Assembly (NCBI GenBank): GCA_029257865.1
Contig: JARIAN010000012.1
Span: 1-35,124 of the forward strand
From: Phocaeicola sp.
GTDB taxonomy: Bacteria; Bacteroidota; Bacteroidia; Bacteroidales; Bacteroidaceae
Direction: 5' to 3'
DNA length: 35,124 bases
Shown: piece after piece, positions 1 to 8,917 of the stretch
How positions within the stretch are numbered: position 1 is the first letter of the stretch
How the letters are laid out: each line of letters begins with the position of its first letter
Notes under the pieces: generated by a model
The model's database searches: none
Seen by the model: the letters and a program-made list of their open reading frames with translations, nothing else
Told to the model about the DNA's origin: nothing
Program-made: the position numbers and the translations under genes

Positions 1-144
1 TATTTTGCTACAGTATTGTCAGACGACCGTGCCGTGAAACCTTATTGGGTAATTAATGCTACGGCGCAGCCACGTCCTACATTGGAAACTTACCGATATC
101 AGATGCCGGGCGAGAAAGAGGCTCCCATAGACCGAGGGCACTGA
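1..144 (+). pseudogene. 3' end of an unrecognised gene, truncated by the IS
   Basis: An open frame runs from the window edge to a TGA at 142-144 and encodes about 47 residues, including TLETYRYQMPGEKEAP near the end. I do not recognise the family. The last four codons lie in or across the left inverted repeat of the adjacent insertion sequence (134-150), so the visible C-terminus is partly IS-encoded. Joining base 133 directly to 1897, as if the IS were absent, keeps the frame open for eight more codons and ends at TAA 1917-1919. That supports disruption of a longer original gene, but it is an inference because no clear target duplication is visible. Confidence 0.55.
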
Positions 145-150
145 AAAAGT
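134..150 (+). repeat. IS left terminal inverted repeat
   Basis: GAGGGCACTGAAAAAGT, the exact reverse complement of 1880-1896. It supplies the stop codon of the truncated upstream gene. Confidence 0.9.
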
Positions 151-190
151 AATCACAATTCAGAGTACTCTGAGGATTATATAAAAAATA

Positions 191-232
191 TAGAGTTCGC
201 CAACTCCTTATCCGGGGATTTGACGAACTCTA
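191..232. terminator. Bidirectional terminator-like hairpin at the IS left end
   Basis: TAGAGTTCG (191-199) pairs with CGAACTCTA (224-232). Downstream on the plus strand is ATTTTTAT and downstream on the minus strand is a T-rich TATTTTTTAT. It lies after the transposase stop codon, so it can end transposase transcription and also block read-through into the IS from outside. Confidence 0.6.
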
Positions 233-319
233 ATTTTTATTGATTGAGCTGTTATATGGCCTTGTATTGACTCAAAACAGCTGTGTGCAGCCTTATTTTG
301 GGATAATGATGAACTTCCC

Positions 320-1777
320 TTAACTCAGTCGGAGGATTCTTTTTATATTTGCGGCAAAAATTACCATTGCTCCCTGCATACGCATACAGTCCAGACCATA
401 CGAGTCCGCACGGTCGTATCCAAATACATTCTTCAATTCTGCGTTTTTTGCCTCGATTTTATATCGGACTTTAGCCTTTGTCTTGAACTCCTCTGTTTGT
501 TCAAAGTCGGCTTGCTGTAGATGTTCACCCGATTTAATCTGCACGGCATAAGACTTGCTTTTGGCACCTTCTTTATAACATCCGTTCCGTCGGGAACAGG
601 TTCTGCATTTCTCTACATCAAAGTAGAACACAAGTGACTGGTTCTGTTTCTCTCCCTTCTTTCCCTGTCGCGCTTTTCTTATTGCCATATGTCCGGCCGG
701 ACATACGAACATTCCGGCATCCTTGTTATAAGCAAAACGGTCTTCTTCCTTACGCGTGCCATTGCTGATTGTCGGATTCAATCTGGCTACCAGCTCAAAA
801 CCTTTGTCCTTGTCATTTGAAAGTATGATGTTGTCTTTGCCCGAGTACGCAGTGTCGCCGACTACTGTATCTACAACCATGCCGTTAGCGCGACTTTGTT
901 CCACCAGTTCCTGAAGCTGGGGACCATCTCCTTTCTCCCCGGAGGTGACTGTCGCTGCCGTTATGATGCGTTCGTCACTCATTGCGATATGGGTCTTATA
1001 TCCGAAGAAAGAGTCCTCCTTGCTTTTGTGACCAATCCTGGCGTCCTCGTCCTTGGACGTTACATAATGGTCTTCAATATCAGAAAGTACCTCCTTAAGC
1101 ATGTTGAGACGTTCCTTGATTTTAGGAACTTCCGCAAGACAGGGATTGGAACCTACGACCTTCAGCAGATCTTTTGTATAGTCAAGCTCATGCTCCAGAT
1201 TATCATCCGTGTTCTTTTCAGGAAGAGTATTCTTGACAGTCTCATCTGATTCATACAGACATTTGCGCAACTGTTTTGAGCGAAGCCGCAATATCTCAAC
1301 CGGGGAATAAGGATTGCTTCGTGAGCCGGTATGGGTGGCATCAACGATTATAGTACGTGATTTGATTATTCCTTTTTCAATCGCAATCTCAACGGTTTTG
1401 CCAATCAGAAGATTCAATAGGTCCTTGTCTTTTAGTCTGAGCTTACGGAACTTGCACAGAGAACTGGGATTTATCAAGTCTGTGTTTTCCGGACTCATCC
1501 CAAGAAAATACTTGAACGACATATCATAACGGGACCTTTCTACAACGTCGACATCTGATATGTCATAAATTATCTTCAGAAGAAGATATTTGAACATCAT
1601 TACAGGGCTTTCAGCCATGCGGCCATTGTCATGGCAGTATTTATCCATAAGTTCTTTGTAAATGAAGGAGAAGTCAACAAGGTCATTAATCCTACGCAGA
1701 ACATTATCGCGAGGGATAATCAAATCGTATAAATCACTGTAATTGCTGAATTGTATTGTCTGTTGAATCGGGAGCAT
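320..1777 (-). CDS. IS1182-family transposase
   Basis: A DDE transposase of about 485 residues that catalyses cut-and-paste movement of the surrounding IS. It starts with a DUF772-like N-terminal domain (begins MLPIQQTIQFSNYSDLYDL). The catalytic acids are visible as IVDATHTG (first Asp), VVGDTAYSG (second Asp) and IEAKNAELKNVFG (Glu). A Cys-rich patch, CRTCSRRNGC, sits before the last motif, as is common in this family. I chose the ATG at 1777 over the upstream in-frame ATG at 1855 because the longer N-terminal extension does not look like the family, and a Bacteroides-type promoter (1798-1829) lies inside it. It has no frameshift and no neighbours within the IS. Confidence 0.92.
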   Translation of the reverse strand: MLPIQQTIQFSNYSDLYDLIIPRDNVLRRINDLVDFSFIYKELMDKYCHDNGRMAESPVMMFKYLLLKIIYDISDVDVVERSRYDMSFKYFLGMSPENTDLINPSSLCKFRKLRLKDKDLLNLLIGKTVEIAIEKGIIKSRTIIVDATHTGSRSNPYSPVEILRLRSKQLRKCLYESDETVKNTLPEKNTDDNLEHELDYTKDLLKVVGSNPCLAEVPKIKERLNMLKEVLSDIEDHYVTSKDEDARIGHKSKEDSFFGYKTHIAMSDERIITAATVTSGEKGDGPQLQELVEQSRANGMVVDTVVGDTAYSGKDNIILSNDKDKGFELVARLNPTISNGTRKEEDRFAYNKDAGMFVCPAGHMAIRKARQGKKGEKQNQSLVFYFDVEKCRTCSRRNGCYKEGAKSKSYAVQIKSGEHLQQADFEQTEEFKTKAKVRYKIEAKNAELKNVFGYDRADSYGLDCMRMQGAMVIFAANIKRILRLS

Positions 1778-1797
1778 ATCTTTGTGTGTTATATCTA

Positions 1798-1829
1798 TAA
1801 AGATACGCAAAAATCGGCATATATCCAAA
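1798..1829 (-). promoter_or_regulatory. Predicted transposase promoter
   Basis: On the minus strand, TTTG (1829-1826), a 20-bp spacer and TATCTTTA (1805-1798) match the Bacteroides -33/-7 pattern with one mismatch in the -7 box. The start codon at 1777 would lie about 14 bases after the start of transcription. A 10-bp inverted repeat, ATCGGCATAT (1813-1822) with ATATGCCGAT (1843-1852), overlaps the -33 side and could bind transposase or form a hairpin. Confidence 0.55.
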
Positions 1830-1879
1830 ATATTTATTGGGTATATGCCGATCATATAAGCCGATTATCCTATGAAAGG

Positions 1880-1896
1880 ACTTTTTCAGTGCCCTC
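1880..1896 (-). repeat. IS right terminal inverted repeat
   Basis: ACTTTTTCAGTGCCCTC, the exact complement of 134-150. The transposase promoter reads inward from just beside this end. Confidence 0.9.
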
Positions 1897-2267
1897 ACAA
1901 AAGTGGGAGGATTTTTTAACTTTTTACCATAGACATTTTATTAGGGAAGCGTAGGTTCAACTGGTAAGTACAAATAAGTAGAAATGTTTGAACAACAACG
2001 TTTTAGGAAGTTGAAAAAAATCAAGTTTCTCTCTCGGTATAACGTTTATTTTGGCCAATATCTTCTTTAGTTTGGCATTTGAGTATTTCCCATTCGTGTT
2101 CTATTTAGCTCCTTATTATGAGTATGTAGCAAGTTGCTTATCAAATTCAGCCTCTTTGAGGGTCAAATATGGTTTTGCAAATGGTGACTGACAAGACATA
2201 AACAAGGTCAGCAGGATTTTTTACATAAATGGACATGAATGTATATAACCTAAAATAAGAATAAATT
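1897..2267. other. AT-rich gap between IS and MITE-like repeat
   Basis: No credible gene is present. Bases 1897-1919 could be the original tail of the IS-interrupted gene. On the minus strand, 2226-2116 reads as ATG, TAA and then 34 codons resembling a lipoprotein start (KILLTLFMSCQSP), which may be the remains of a dead lipoprotein gene. If the integrated element once had a left attachment site it should lie in or near this gap, but I find no clean GTANNTTTGC here. Confidence 0.5.
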
Positions 2268-2372
2268 TTAATAAGGGCTGCCCAAAAAGAAAAAAAATGC
2301 AGTTGCCATCCTACAGATACTTGCAGAAAGGATAAAATTTACTTTTAGACCTTTTGGGATAGCCCTTATTAA
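2268..2372. repeat. MITE-like 105-bp inverted-repeat element
   Basis: The ends are TTAATAAGGGCTGCCCAAAA (2268-2287) and the complement of TTAATAAGGGCTATCCCAAAA (2352-2372), which pair apart from one bulged base and a neighbouring mismatch. The 64-bp middle has no coding capacity. The GGGCTRYCCCAAAA-like ends resemble insertion-sequence termini, so this is probably a non-autonomous or decayed element. It lies 23 bp after the stop of the methylase-helicase gene and could also act as its terminator. Confidence 0.55.
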
Positions 2373-2395
2373 TACTTCAGATAAAATTCCTAAGG

Positions 2396-5300
2396 TTATA
2401 TTTTCAATCCTTTGGACCGGGTTTCCTCCTTGGCATACAGCCCCGGATGCCCAGTTATGGTGTGATTGGCGATAATACTTTCCGATGGATTGCGTATTTG
2501 CGGTGATGTATCTTCGGGATATTGCCTGATACCGTTTCGCACACCTTTCGCTTCCGGTTTGACCTGTTGCCCTTCATGCTCCTTTTCGGTGATTTCGGGT
2601 GTAGGCGGCGCAAGTTCCAGCTGTATCTTGCGGTCAAGGGCGGCAAGTTCGGACTTCAACTGTTTCAGTTCTTCCTCCTTCTTCCACACCTTGCCTGCTA
2701 TCTCCTGCAACTGCGGTATCTCACGTTCCAAGACCTCATTCTTCGCTTTATACTGGTCGATGATGGAGGGGATTCTCTCAATCGCGTTGAGGAAGTTGCG
2801 GGCGGCGGCCAACGGGTCAGCCAGCGCCAGATGCCCGTTGTTGTAGGTGTACTTGTAGTTCCCCTCGACCACGAAGCGGTTGTCGGTAAACTCCAATCCC
2901 TCTTTGAGTATCCTTTCGCTGACCACCTTTATCGGGAAACCGTAAAACTCTCCAACCTGCGTGTACAACCCTCCGGTCGTGGCATTCTTGGCTATCTCCT
3001 GCAAACGCTTTCCGATGACTTTCTCATCGGCGGAATCCACTCCGTCCACCTTTATTATATTAAGGTGATTGCCCTCCTTGTCGGTCTGCACCACAGAGAG
3101 GAAGCGGTTCCAGTCCTCCGTCATGGCATCTATGAAAGCTGTGTTGTTGCCCAGCTCGCGGGTCTTCGATTCCAGCTTGAACTCCGAATCACGCTTGCCC
3201 TTGTTGAACGACTTGCGTTCCCCTTCGAGCGAGGCGATACGTTTTTCCAGTTTCGCCTTGTCCAGCAGGTCGGTGTTGCCGGATAGCAACGCCATATATT
3301 CCGAGAAGTTCATGCCCGATTTCTCGTCCATTGCCCCCTCGTCGATGGTACGCGCTTCCATAGCACCGCTTTTAAGCTGGCTGATGAAAGTCTGCTTGCA
3401 GTGCAGGAGGTTGAACTTGTAACTGTCCAGTGATTTTTCCACCGCGTAGATTATTACGTCCACGTTGTTCCCGGCGAAATGCTTGGCTATCTCGTTGCCT
3501 GCTCTAACTCCCCGTCCGTCACGCTGTTGCAGGTCGGACGGTCGCCACGGCGTATCAAGATGATGAATTGCCACACACCGTTTCTGTGCGTTCACACCCG
3601 TTCCGAGCATGGAGGTGGAGCCGAACAGCACACGCACCGTCCCGGCGTTCATGGCATCTATCACCGCCTTCCGAGCCTTGTCGGTCTTGCACTCCTGAAT
3701 GAAGCGCACCTCGCTTGGCGGTATGCCGTAGTCCTCCGTCAGTTTGCGCTTGATTTCCGAATAGACGTTCCACCCATCGCCCGGCTGGTAAGTCCCCAAG
3801 TCAGAGAAAACGAACTGCGTGCCTTTCTGCGCGTCGTATTTTTGATAATACTCCGCGATTATTTTGGCACAGTGGCTCGCCTTGTTGTCGGGGTGGTCTT
3901 CGTAATGCGGGTCTATCATGCGCATGTCGAGTGCCATCTTCCGGGCATAGTCCGTGGCGATAAGCATCTTCGCCTTTTCCTCCGTTTCCGAAAGCGGCAG
4001 TCTGCCCAACAGGGTGGCGTCGCCCGTCTTGGCGAATTGCATCAGCTTCTGTATGAAGTCCTCCTGCTCCGGCGTGGGCGGTATGTGGTGCAGTATCTCG
4101 TTTTTGTTGGGACGGTCCACGCCCACATCCTCCGCCGTGCGGTAGTCCGTGATTTCATTATAGAAGGCGGCAAGCTCCGGCACTTTGATGAAGTAGCGGA
4201 AACGCTCCTTCTGCACCACGTTGTTCGTCACGTTGAACTCAAAATCCGTTGTCTTCTTGGCAAATATCGCCGACCACGCATCAAAACATCGAATGTCCTG
4301 CCGTTCCAGCTCCTTCGGGCGCAGGTACTTGAACAGCAGGTACAGCTCAGTCAGCGAGTTGCTGATAGTCGTGCCGGAGAGGAAGGTCGCCCCCAAGTCC
4401 TTGCCCGTGCGCTCCTGTATGGTGCGGATAGCAAAGAGCATGTTCAGTGCCTTCTGGCTTCCCTCGCTGTTCCCCAATCCCGCCACACGGTCGTGGCGCG
4501 TGTTGAAAGTCAGATTCTTGAACTGGTGCGATTCATCAATGAAAATGTGGTCGATGCCCATCTGCTTGAAGTCCACCACGTCGTCCGTGCGTGACTTTAT
4601 GGCGTGTTCCACCTTCTCCAATTTCGCTTCAAGGTTATGCTTGCGCTTCTCCAGACCTTTCAGCATCGCCCGCGATACGTTCTTTCCCTGCTGGCGCAGC
4701 ACTTCGAGGTTTTCCTCCACCGTGTCAAGCTCCGCTTGCAGGATGCGCTGCTGCAACTCCGGCGACTGCGGTATCTTGCCGAACTGGTCGTGCGACATAA
4801 TGACACAATCGTAGTCGTTGTTCTTGATGTTGTTGAAGAAACGCACGCGGTTGGCGGTCGAAAAGTCTTTCTCCGAAGCGTACAGAATCCTCGCGTTGGG
4901 ATATGCCGCTTGATAGGTGGCGGCAATCTCCGCAACATTGGCTTTCAGCCCGATAATCATCGGCTTGTGCGCCAAGTTCAGACGCTTCATTTCATGCGCG
5001 GCGATGCACATTATCAGCGTCTTGCCGGTTCCAACCTCGTGGTCACAAATTCCGCCGCCGTTCTGTTTCAGCATCCAGACGCAATCCATCTGCGAGGGAT
5101 AGACGCTCCTGATGCCCCGGCTTGCCAGCCCTTTCAGATTGAGGTCGGGAAAAGTCTGATGCGAGCCGTCATACTTCGGGCGCACGAAACAGTTGAACTT
5201 GCGGTTATACATCGTCGTCAGCCGCTCCTTGAACTGTGGCGACTGCTCTTCGAGCCATTCGGAGAAGCCGTTTCGTATCTCGTCAATCTTGGCGTTGGCG

Positions 5301-8236
5301 AGCTGTATTCCCTCGCTGTCGCGCACCTTGATGTCGTTGCCATGCTCGTCCCTGCCGATGGACTTCATCATGTCGGGACAGGTGTTGTGCAGGGCGTGTT
5401 TCAGAAGGTGCATGCCGTCATAGTTACGGTAATACCCCTTCACCAGAAACTCGTCCGTGATTTTCATGGTGCGGTAGCCGCACGCCACCGAAAACTCGTC
5501 CATGCTTGCAGAGTAGGCGATTTTCACCTCCGTGTCGAACAGCCGGCTCATGTAGGCGGCATAGACACCCGTCGGAATCCAGCGTTCCCCGAAATTGAAA
5601 TCAAGGTCTTCAAAAGCGATGCGCGGCGGTTCGGCATCTTTCAGAGCCTCCAACGCCTGCTTCACCTCCGGCATACGTTCACTTTCGGGGTTTTCGCCCA
5701 TCCAAGCCTCTATGCGTTCCGCTTTCTCTATCACGTTTCCGGCAATAAAGCGGTCCTTAATCTCGTAACCGGTTACGAGCGGATTGTAATAGATGCGCCC
5801 TTGCAGGGCTGTGAGCAAATCCTCCGCCGTACTGTCGGTTATCTCCCGCATATAGTCGAGATCGACAGTGCCGAACTTGTTGAGCGACGCGGACAGTGCT
5901 TCTTCGGGTGAGCCGACGTTGGCATGGCTCTCCACGGAGAAGGAAACGGGACGCTCGAAGATGTCCGCCTTGACAAACTTCCCGTTCTCCGCCCGTTCCA
6001 GCGAAAGGATGTCACGCCCGCCCGCGTCCATCATCACTAACTTCACGTTCTGCTTGGCGTTGAGGTTGCCGTAGCGCATGACAAACTCATCGTAACAGGT
6101 GTTTAGATGCTCTCGCCACGGGACATTTGCTTCATGCAGGTTCGATTCATAGCGGTACAGCCGCTCGTAGGCGTCACGGAGTAAAACATACTGTAACGCC
6201 TTCTCCTTCTGGTAGCCTTTCAGGTCGAGCGGCTGGAATGTCGCCCCGTATGGCGTGATGTCCTTCAGGTAGCCGATGTTATGACGCCCCCTGTCAGCCA
6301 CCAGCGACCCTTCGCGCAGGTGCATCTCCGGCGTGCGGTGGTAGGCACGCGGCGAAAGGTCCACGACTTCTTCCTTCGGCTTCTCCGCTTCGATGTCGGG
6401 GAAAAGGGAGGTCGCCACCGCTTCCGGTGGGGTATCTGTAACGGCAGGTGCGGTGACTGCTTCCGGCTGTGTTTCCTCCTGCCGTGGTTGCTCACGGGGA
6501 GTGTCCGGCACGGCTTTCACTTCCATCTTTTCCGCCGCCGCTTGTTTCTCGTTATGCTGCCTTGCCAGTTCCCGAAGTTCCTTCCTGCGTTCCGGCGTCA
6601 AATCCATCATCATCTCGTAGAAGCCGTTGATGGGAGGATTGGTATCCCAGTCCAACGTGGCATAGATGTCGTCCGGGTCGGCAGGCTTGGCGGTGTTCTC
6701 CGTTTTAGCCTCCTTGTTCTCTGTTACAGTCTTAGGGGTGGTAGCCGTCGGCACAGCCGTAACATTTTGTGTGACATGCACCTGTGGCTTGGGTAGAACG
6801 CGCCTTGCCGAGCTTTCCTTTTTCGCCTCCTTTTTCCTTTTGGCGGTTTTCGGTTGTTGGCTGACTTCTTCCGTCATCCCCCAGAGATCGAGCAAGGATA
6901 GCTGCACACCGTCAGAATATTTCGGACGTGGCTCTATCTCCGGCTTTTCCTCTGTGGGTTGCGGTTTCTCCGTCGGAGTTTCCACCGCCTGCATCGAAGA
7001 TGTTGTTTCCATCTTTATGGCAGTACGCTCCACCTCCTTTTGAACGGTAACTTTTTCTTCCGTTCCCGACTGCCGGATTGAACCCGAATACAGACGCATG
7101 GCGAGCCTGTAATGGAAATCCTCGTCGAGCATACGGTGCAAATCCCCGGCGATGCCTGCTGCCTTGCCCTCGTGCAGATAGACCATAGCGGGCTTCCCGT
7201 ATGGGTCGGTGTCAAGTTTCGCCGTCGTATGCACGATGCGTTCCGGGTGGTGGATGAAATAGGCGTTGTCGGTCAGGTCGGTTTTCGTGTCCGTCTGTAT
7301 TACGGTCATCAGCCGCTCGTCCTGCGACATTTCCTTCTTGCTGAGGTTCTTTTGCAGGACAATCAGGTCACTGCCCACTTCTGTCCCCGCGTTGTCCGTG
7401 AACAGGTTGTTGGGCAGGCGTATCGCGGATACCAGATCAGCCTTACTGAACAGCTCGTTACGCACGGAGGTCTTGGTGCTGTTCAATACCCCTTGCGAGG
7501 TGATGAACGCCACGATACCGCCGTCACGCACGGCATCCAGTCCTTTGAGAAAGAAATAGTTGTGGATGGCTTTCTGGGCGGAGCGTCTGCCGAATGAGTC
7601 GCTCCGCTGAAACTCAGGGTCGAACACGGCTATGTCTCCGAACGGAATGTTGGACACCGCCAAGTCGAAATAATTGTTGAACGGTCTTTCGATTTTCTCA
7701 AAACCGCAGGTGCGCGTTTTCTTGCCGGGATAGAGATGCCTCAGGATTGTACCCGTGAGCAGATCCTTCTCGAAAGCCATCACATCCGCATTGGGGTTGT
7801 GCCGCAGCATGGAATCCACGAACACGCCAACCCCCGCCGACGGTTCGAGCATACGGGCGGGGCGGACGCTGTAATCTGCCAGCACGTCCGCGATGGTGTC
7901 GGTTATCTCTTTGGGGGTGTAGAAAGCGGTCAGCACGGACGCTTTCAGCGAATCCACAAACCGCTTGTACTCTGTTTCGTCCTTGCTGTTCTCACGGATA
8001 AGCCTGTGCAACTCCACTGTCGGGGCGAACAGTTCGAGGTCGGATTTCGCCCACCGGACGGCATCCGTCAGTTCCTTTGCAGGGTTGAGGATACATTTCA
8101 GACCGCCGAAACCGCAGTACCTTTGAAGTATGGCACGCTCTTCGGTTGTCGCTGTCCTGTTTTCCCTGTCAAGGATGAATGCCGTCCGTATCGCCTCGAT
8201 GTTGTCCCGCAGTTTCTGTTTGCGGTTAAACGCCAT
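2396..8236 (-). CDS. Fused N6-adenine methylase and SNF2-like helicase
   Basis: A 1946-residue protein that fuses an N-terminal DNA methyltransferase domain to a superfamily 2 helicase domain; such genes are common in Bacteroides integrative elements. The methylase part shows the SAM-binding motif EPSAGVG (about residues 131-137) and SNIPFGD (195-201) where NPPF/Y is usual. A Pro/Glu-rich linker covers roughly residues 400-640. The helicase part has Walker A EVGTGKT (about 1066-1072), the DESH box IFIDESHQF (about 1232) and motif [11 protein letters not shown] (about 1570). A charged, probably coiled-coil tail follows. The start codon overlaps the end of the DUF1896 gene by 11 bp, suggesting translational coupling. 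Its exact role is not established; DNA processing or protection during transfer is the likely field. NIPF instead of NPPF raises doubt about methylation activity. Confidence 0.88.
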   Translation of the reverse strand: MAFNRKQKLRDNIEAIRTAFILDRENRTATTEERAILQRYCGFGGLKCILNPAKELTDAVRWAKSDLELFAPTVELHRLIRENSKDETEYKRFVDSLKASVLTAFYTPKEITDTIADVLADYSVRPARMLEPSAGVGVFVDSMLRHNPNADVMAFEKDLLTGTILRHLYPGKKTRTCGFEKIERPFNNYFDLAVSNIPFGDIAVFDPEFQRSDSFGRRSAQKAIHNYFFLKGLDAVRDGGIVAFITSQGVLNSTKTSVRNELFSKADLVSAIRLPNNLFTDNAGTEVGSDLIVLQKNLSKKEMSQDERLMTVIQTDTKTDLTDNAYFIHHPERIVHTTAKLDTDPYGKPAMVYLHEGKAAGIAGDLHRMLDEDFHYRLAMRLYSGSIRQSGTEEKVTVQKEVERTAIKMETTSSMQAVETPTEKPQPTEEKPEIEPRPKYSDGVQLSLLDLWGMTEEVSQQPKTAKRKKEAKKESSARRVLPKPQVHVTQNVTAVPTATTPKTVTENKEAKTENTAKPADPDDIYATLDWDTNPPINGFYEMMMDLTPERRKELRELARQHNEKQAAAEKMEVKAVPDTPREQPRQEETQPEAVTAPAVTDTPPEAVATSLFPDIEAEKPKEEVVDLSPRAYHRTPEMHLREGSLVADRGRHNIGYLKDITPYGATFQPLDLKGYQKEKALQYVLLRDAYERLYRYESNLHEANVPWREHLNTCYDEFVMRYGNLNAKQNVKLVMMDAGGRDILSLERAENGKFVKADIFERPVSFSVESHANVGSPEEALSASLNKFGTVDLDYMREITDSTAEDLLTALQGRIYYNPLVTGYEIKDRFIAGNVIEKAERIEAWMGENPESERMPEVKQALEALKDAEPPRIAFEDLDFNFGERWIPTGVYAAYMSRLFDTEVKIAYSASMDEFSVACGYRTMKITDEFLVKGYYRNYDGMHLLKHALHNTCPDMMKSIGRDEHGNDIKVRDSEGIQLANAKIDEIRNGFSEWLEEQSPQFKERLTTMYNRKFNCFVRPKYDGSHQTFPDLNLKGLASRGIRSVYPSQMDCVWMLKQNGGGICDHEVGTGKTLIMCIAAHEMKRLNLAHKPMIIGLKANVAEIAATYQAAYPNARILYASEKDFSTANRVRFFNNIKNNDYDCVIMSHDQFGKIPQSPELQQRILQAELDTVEENLEVLRQQGKNVSRAMLKGLEKRKHNLEAKLEKVEHAIKSRTDDVVDFKQMGIDHIFIDESHQFKNLTFNTRHDRVAGLGNSEGSQKALNMLFAIRTIQERTGKDLGATFLSGTTISNSLTELYLLFKYLRPKELERQDIRCFDAWSAIFAKKTTDFEFNVTNNVVQKERFRYFIKVPELAAFYNEITDYRTAEDVGVDRPNKNEILHHIPPTPEQEDFIQKLMQFAKTGDATLLGRLPLSETEEKAKMLIATDYARKMALDMRMIDPHYEDHPDNKASHCAKIIAEYYQKYDAQKGTQFVFSDLGTYQPGDGWNVYSEIKRKLTEDYGIPPSEVRFIQECKTDKARKAVIDAMNAGTVRVLFGSTSMLGTGVNAQKRCVAIHHLDTPWRPSDLQQRDGRGVRAGNEIAKHFAGNNVDVIIYAVEKSLDSYKFNLLHCKQTFISQLKSGAMEARTIDEGAMDEKSGMNFSEYMALLSGNTDLLDKAKLEKRIASLEGERKSFNKGKRDSEFKLESKTRELGNNTAFIDAMTEDWNRFLSVVQTDKEGNHLNIIKVDGVDSADEKVIGKRLQEIAKNATTGGLYTQVGEFYGFPIKVVSERILKEGLEFTDNRFVVEGNYKYTYNNGHLALADPLAAARNFLNAIERIPSIIDQYKAKNEVLEREIPQLQEIAGKVWKKEEELKQLKSELAALDRKIQLELAPPTPEITEKEHEGQQVKPEAKGVRNGIRQYPEDTSPQIRNPSESIIANHTITGHPGLYAKEETRSKGLKI

Positions 8237-8678
8237 ATTCCCCGATGTAAAGGACGGTTGCCCCCGTCAGCTCCGTGTAGAGCAGGTCGTAATCGGAAGA
8301 CAGGGCGAAGTTGTCGTCCGAAAGGTCATAGACGGAGAACACGTTGCCGACAAGCGGCATGAGTTTCAGAATAAAGGCTTCTTGTTTCTCTTCCGGCACT
8401 TCGTCGAAAAACTCGCTCTCCACGACTTCACGGAGAATGGCGTACCGGGAATAGCGCAGCCCGCGCAGCAGCGTGTCCATCGCCTGCTCTTGCGCGCCAT
8501 CGGCGGGATAGCCTTCGAGCCGCGCCTTTTCATACGTTTCGGCGGCACGGTCGGCCCGTTCCCGTATGAAAGCGGTGTCAGTCGCCTGTTCAAACTTGTT
8601 CGTGCGGAGGTAGTCCAGCAGGTACAGACCGTAATAGGAAAAGTCGGTCTGACCCTCGTTTTTCTTCTTGTTGTTCAT
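8226..8678 (-). CDS. DUF1896 family protein
   Basis: A 150-residue acidic protein of unknown function, containing [20 protein letters not shown] near its start, a pattern I recognise as DUF1896, which travels with Bacteroides mobile-element helicases. It has no signal peptide, membrane segment or catalytic motif that I can see. I chose the ATG at 8678 (MNNKKKNEG) because an upstream in-frame ATG would add a hydrophobic extension encoded by the leader. The gene ends 11 bp inside the methylase-helicase frame, so the two probably form one operon and may act together. Its start lies directly after a leader motif and a terminator hairpin (8679-8824), so expression is probably attenuated. Confidence 0.8.
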   Translation of the reverse strand: MNNKKKNEGQTDFSYYGLYLLDYLRTNKFEQATDTAFIRERADRAAETYEKARLEGYPADGAQEQAMDTLLRGLRYSRYAILREVVESEFFDEVPEEKQEAFILKLMPLVGNVFSVYDLSDDNFALSSDYDLLYTELTGATVLYIGEYGV

Positions 8679-8814
8679 TACTTTGGAGTTTAGTGGATTG
8701 ATATTTAACGGGATAATTGATTGGAAAAAGGAAGAAAAAGGCACTCGGTATCCCTCCGAGTGCCACCACTAAATCCAAAGTATGAGTGTAATCCGGTATC
8801 GAAGAACAATTCAT
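8590..8814 (-). CDS. Possible leader ORF across the attenuator
   Basis: A 74-codon frame starts at ATG 8814 (MNCSSIPDYTHT) about 10 bases after a predicted transcription start. It runs straight through the terminator hairpin (8764-8740) and overlaps the start of the DUF1896 gene in another frame. Residues encoded over the hairpin and its T-tract read ALGGIPSAFFFLFP. I do not think it is a functional protein; ribosomes translating it would melt the terminator. The overlap with DUF1896 could also be chance, because only the part before 8678 is free of another gene. Confidence 0.3.
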   Translation of the reverse strand: MNCSSIPDYTHTLDLVVALGGIPSAFFFLFPINYPVKYQSTKLQSNEQQEEKRGSDRLFLLRSVPAGLPPHEQV

Positions 8815-8824
8815 TACTCTGAAC
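8679..8824 (-). promoter_or_regulatory. Attenuator-like 5' leader of the DUF1896 operon
   Basis: In transcript order the leader holds TACTTTGGATTTAGTGG (8782-8766), the intrinsic terminator (8764-8740) with its T-tract, and CCACTAAACTCCAAAGTA (8696-8679) immediately before the ATG at 8678. The first and third segments are complementary except for one bulged base. They could close a long outer stem that hides the translation start. Together with the leader ORF this looks like an on/off switch for the methylase-helicase operon. The architecture is read from sequence; the mechanism is inferred. Confidence 0.5.
8740..8764 (-). terminator. Intrinsic terminator before DUF1896
   Basis: On the minus strand GGCACTCGG and CCGAGTGCC form a perfect 9-bp GC-rich stem with a 7-base loop, followed by TTTTTCTTCC. 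It lies between the topB stop codon (8918) and the DUF1896 start (8678), inside the predicted leader. Confidence 0.8.
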
Positions 8825-8830
8825 AAGTGG

Positions 8831-8861
8831 CAAAGTTAGTGCAAATCGAAGACAATACGAA
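8831..8861 (-). promoter_or_regulatory. Predicted promoter of the DUF1896 operon
   Basis: A perfect -7 box TAACTTTG (8838-8831) on the minus strand is preceded by TTCG (8861-8858), one base off TTTG, with a 19-bp spacer. Transcription would begin near 8824, upstream of the terminator hairpin. Confidence 0.5.
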
Positions 8862-8917
8862 AAAAACTTGTTTGTTTCTATTGTTGAGATGCAGCCTAAC
8901 TTATCAAAAGTTAGTGA

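Larger units (their letters stand above)
134..1896 (-). mobile_element. Complete IS1182-family insertion sequence
   Basis: The element is bounded by perfect 17-bp terminal inverted repeats, GAGGGCACTGAAAAAGT at 134-150 and its complement at 1880-1896, and carries one full-length transposase on the minus strand. The outermost two bases (GA/TC) could instead belong to the target. I see no convincing direct target duplication: flanks are ...ATAGACC and ACAAAAGTG.... The intact reading frame and matching ends suggest it is still capable of moving. It interrupts the gene that enters the window from the left. Confidence 0.88.

Noticed and set aside
1162-1344. Second short frame within the IS, on the same strand
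   Set aside because: It overlaps the transposase in another frame, and IS1182-family elements usually have one gene.
1941-1970. GGTTCAACTGGT as part of a tRNA gene used as attachment site
   Set aside because: No acceptor or anticodon stems can be built around it, and the integrase type does not need a tRNA target.
2389-2397. CCTAAGGTT, complementary to AACCTTAGG at 19837-19845, as element ends
   Set aside because: Only 9 bp, inverted and not direct, and the right copy lies inside sulfatase coding sequence; integrase junctions should be direct repeats.
3479-4594. Plus-strand frame of 371 codons
   Set aside because: Antisense to the helicase domain, with no recognisable motif.
4604-5911. Long plus-strand frame of 435 codons opposite the methylase-helicase gene
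   Set aside because: Its coding strand is fully explained by the conserved helicase on the minus strand; long antisense frames are expected in GC-rich genes.
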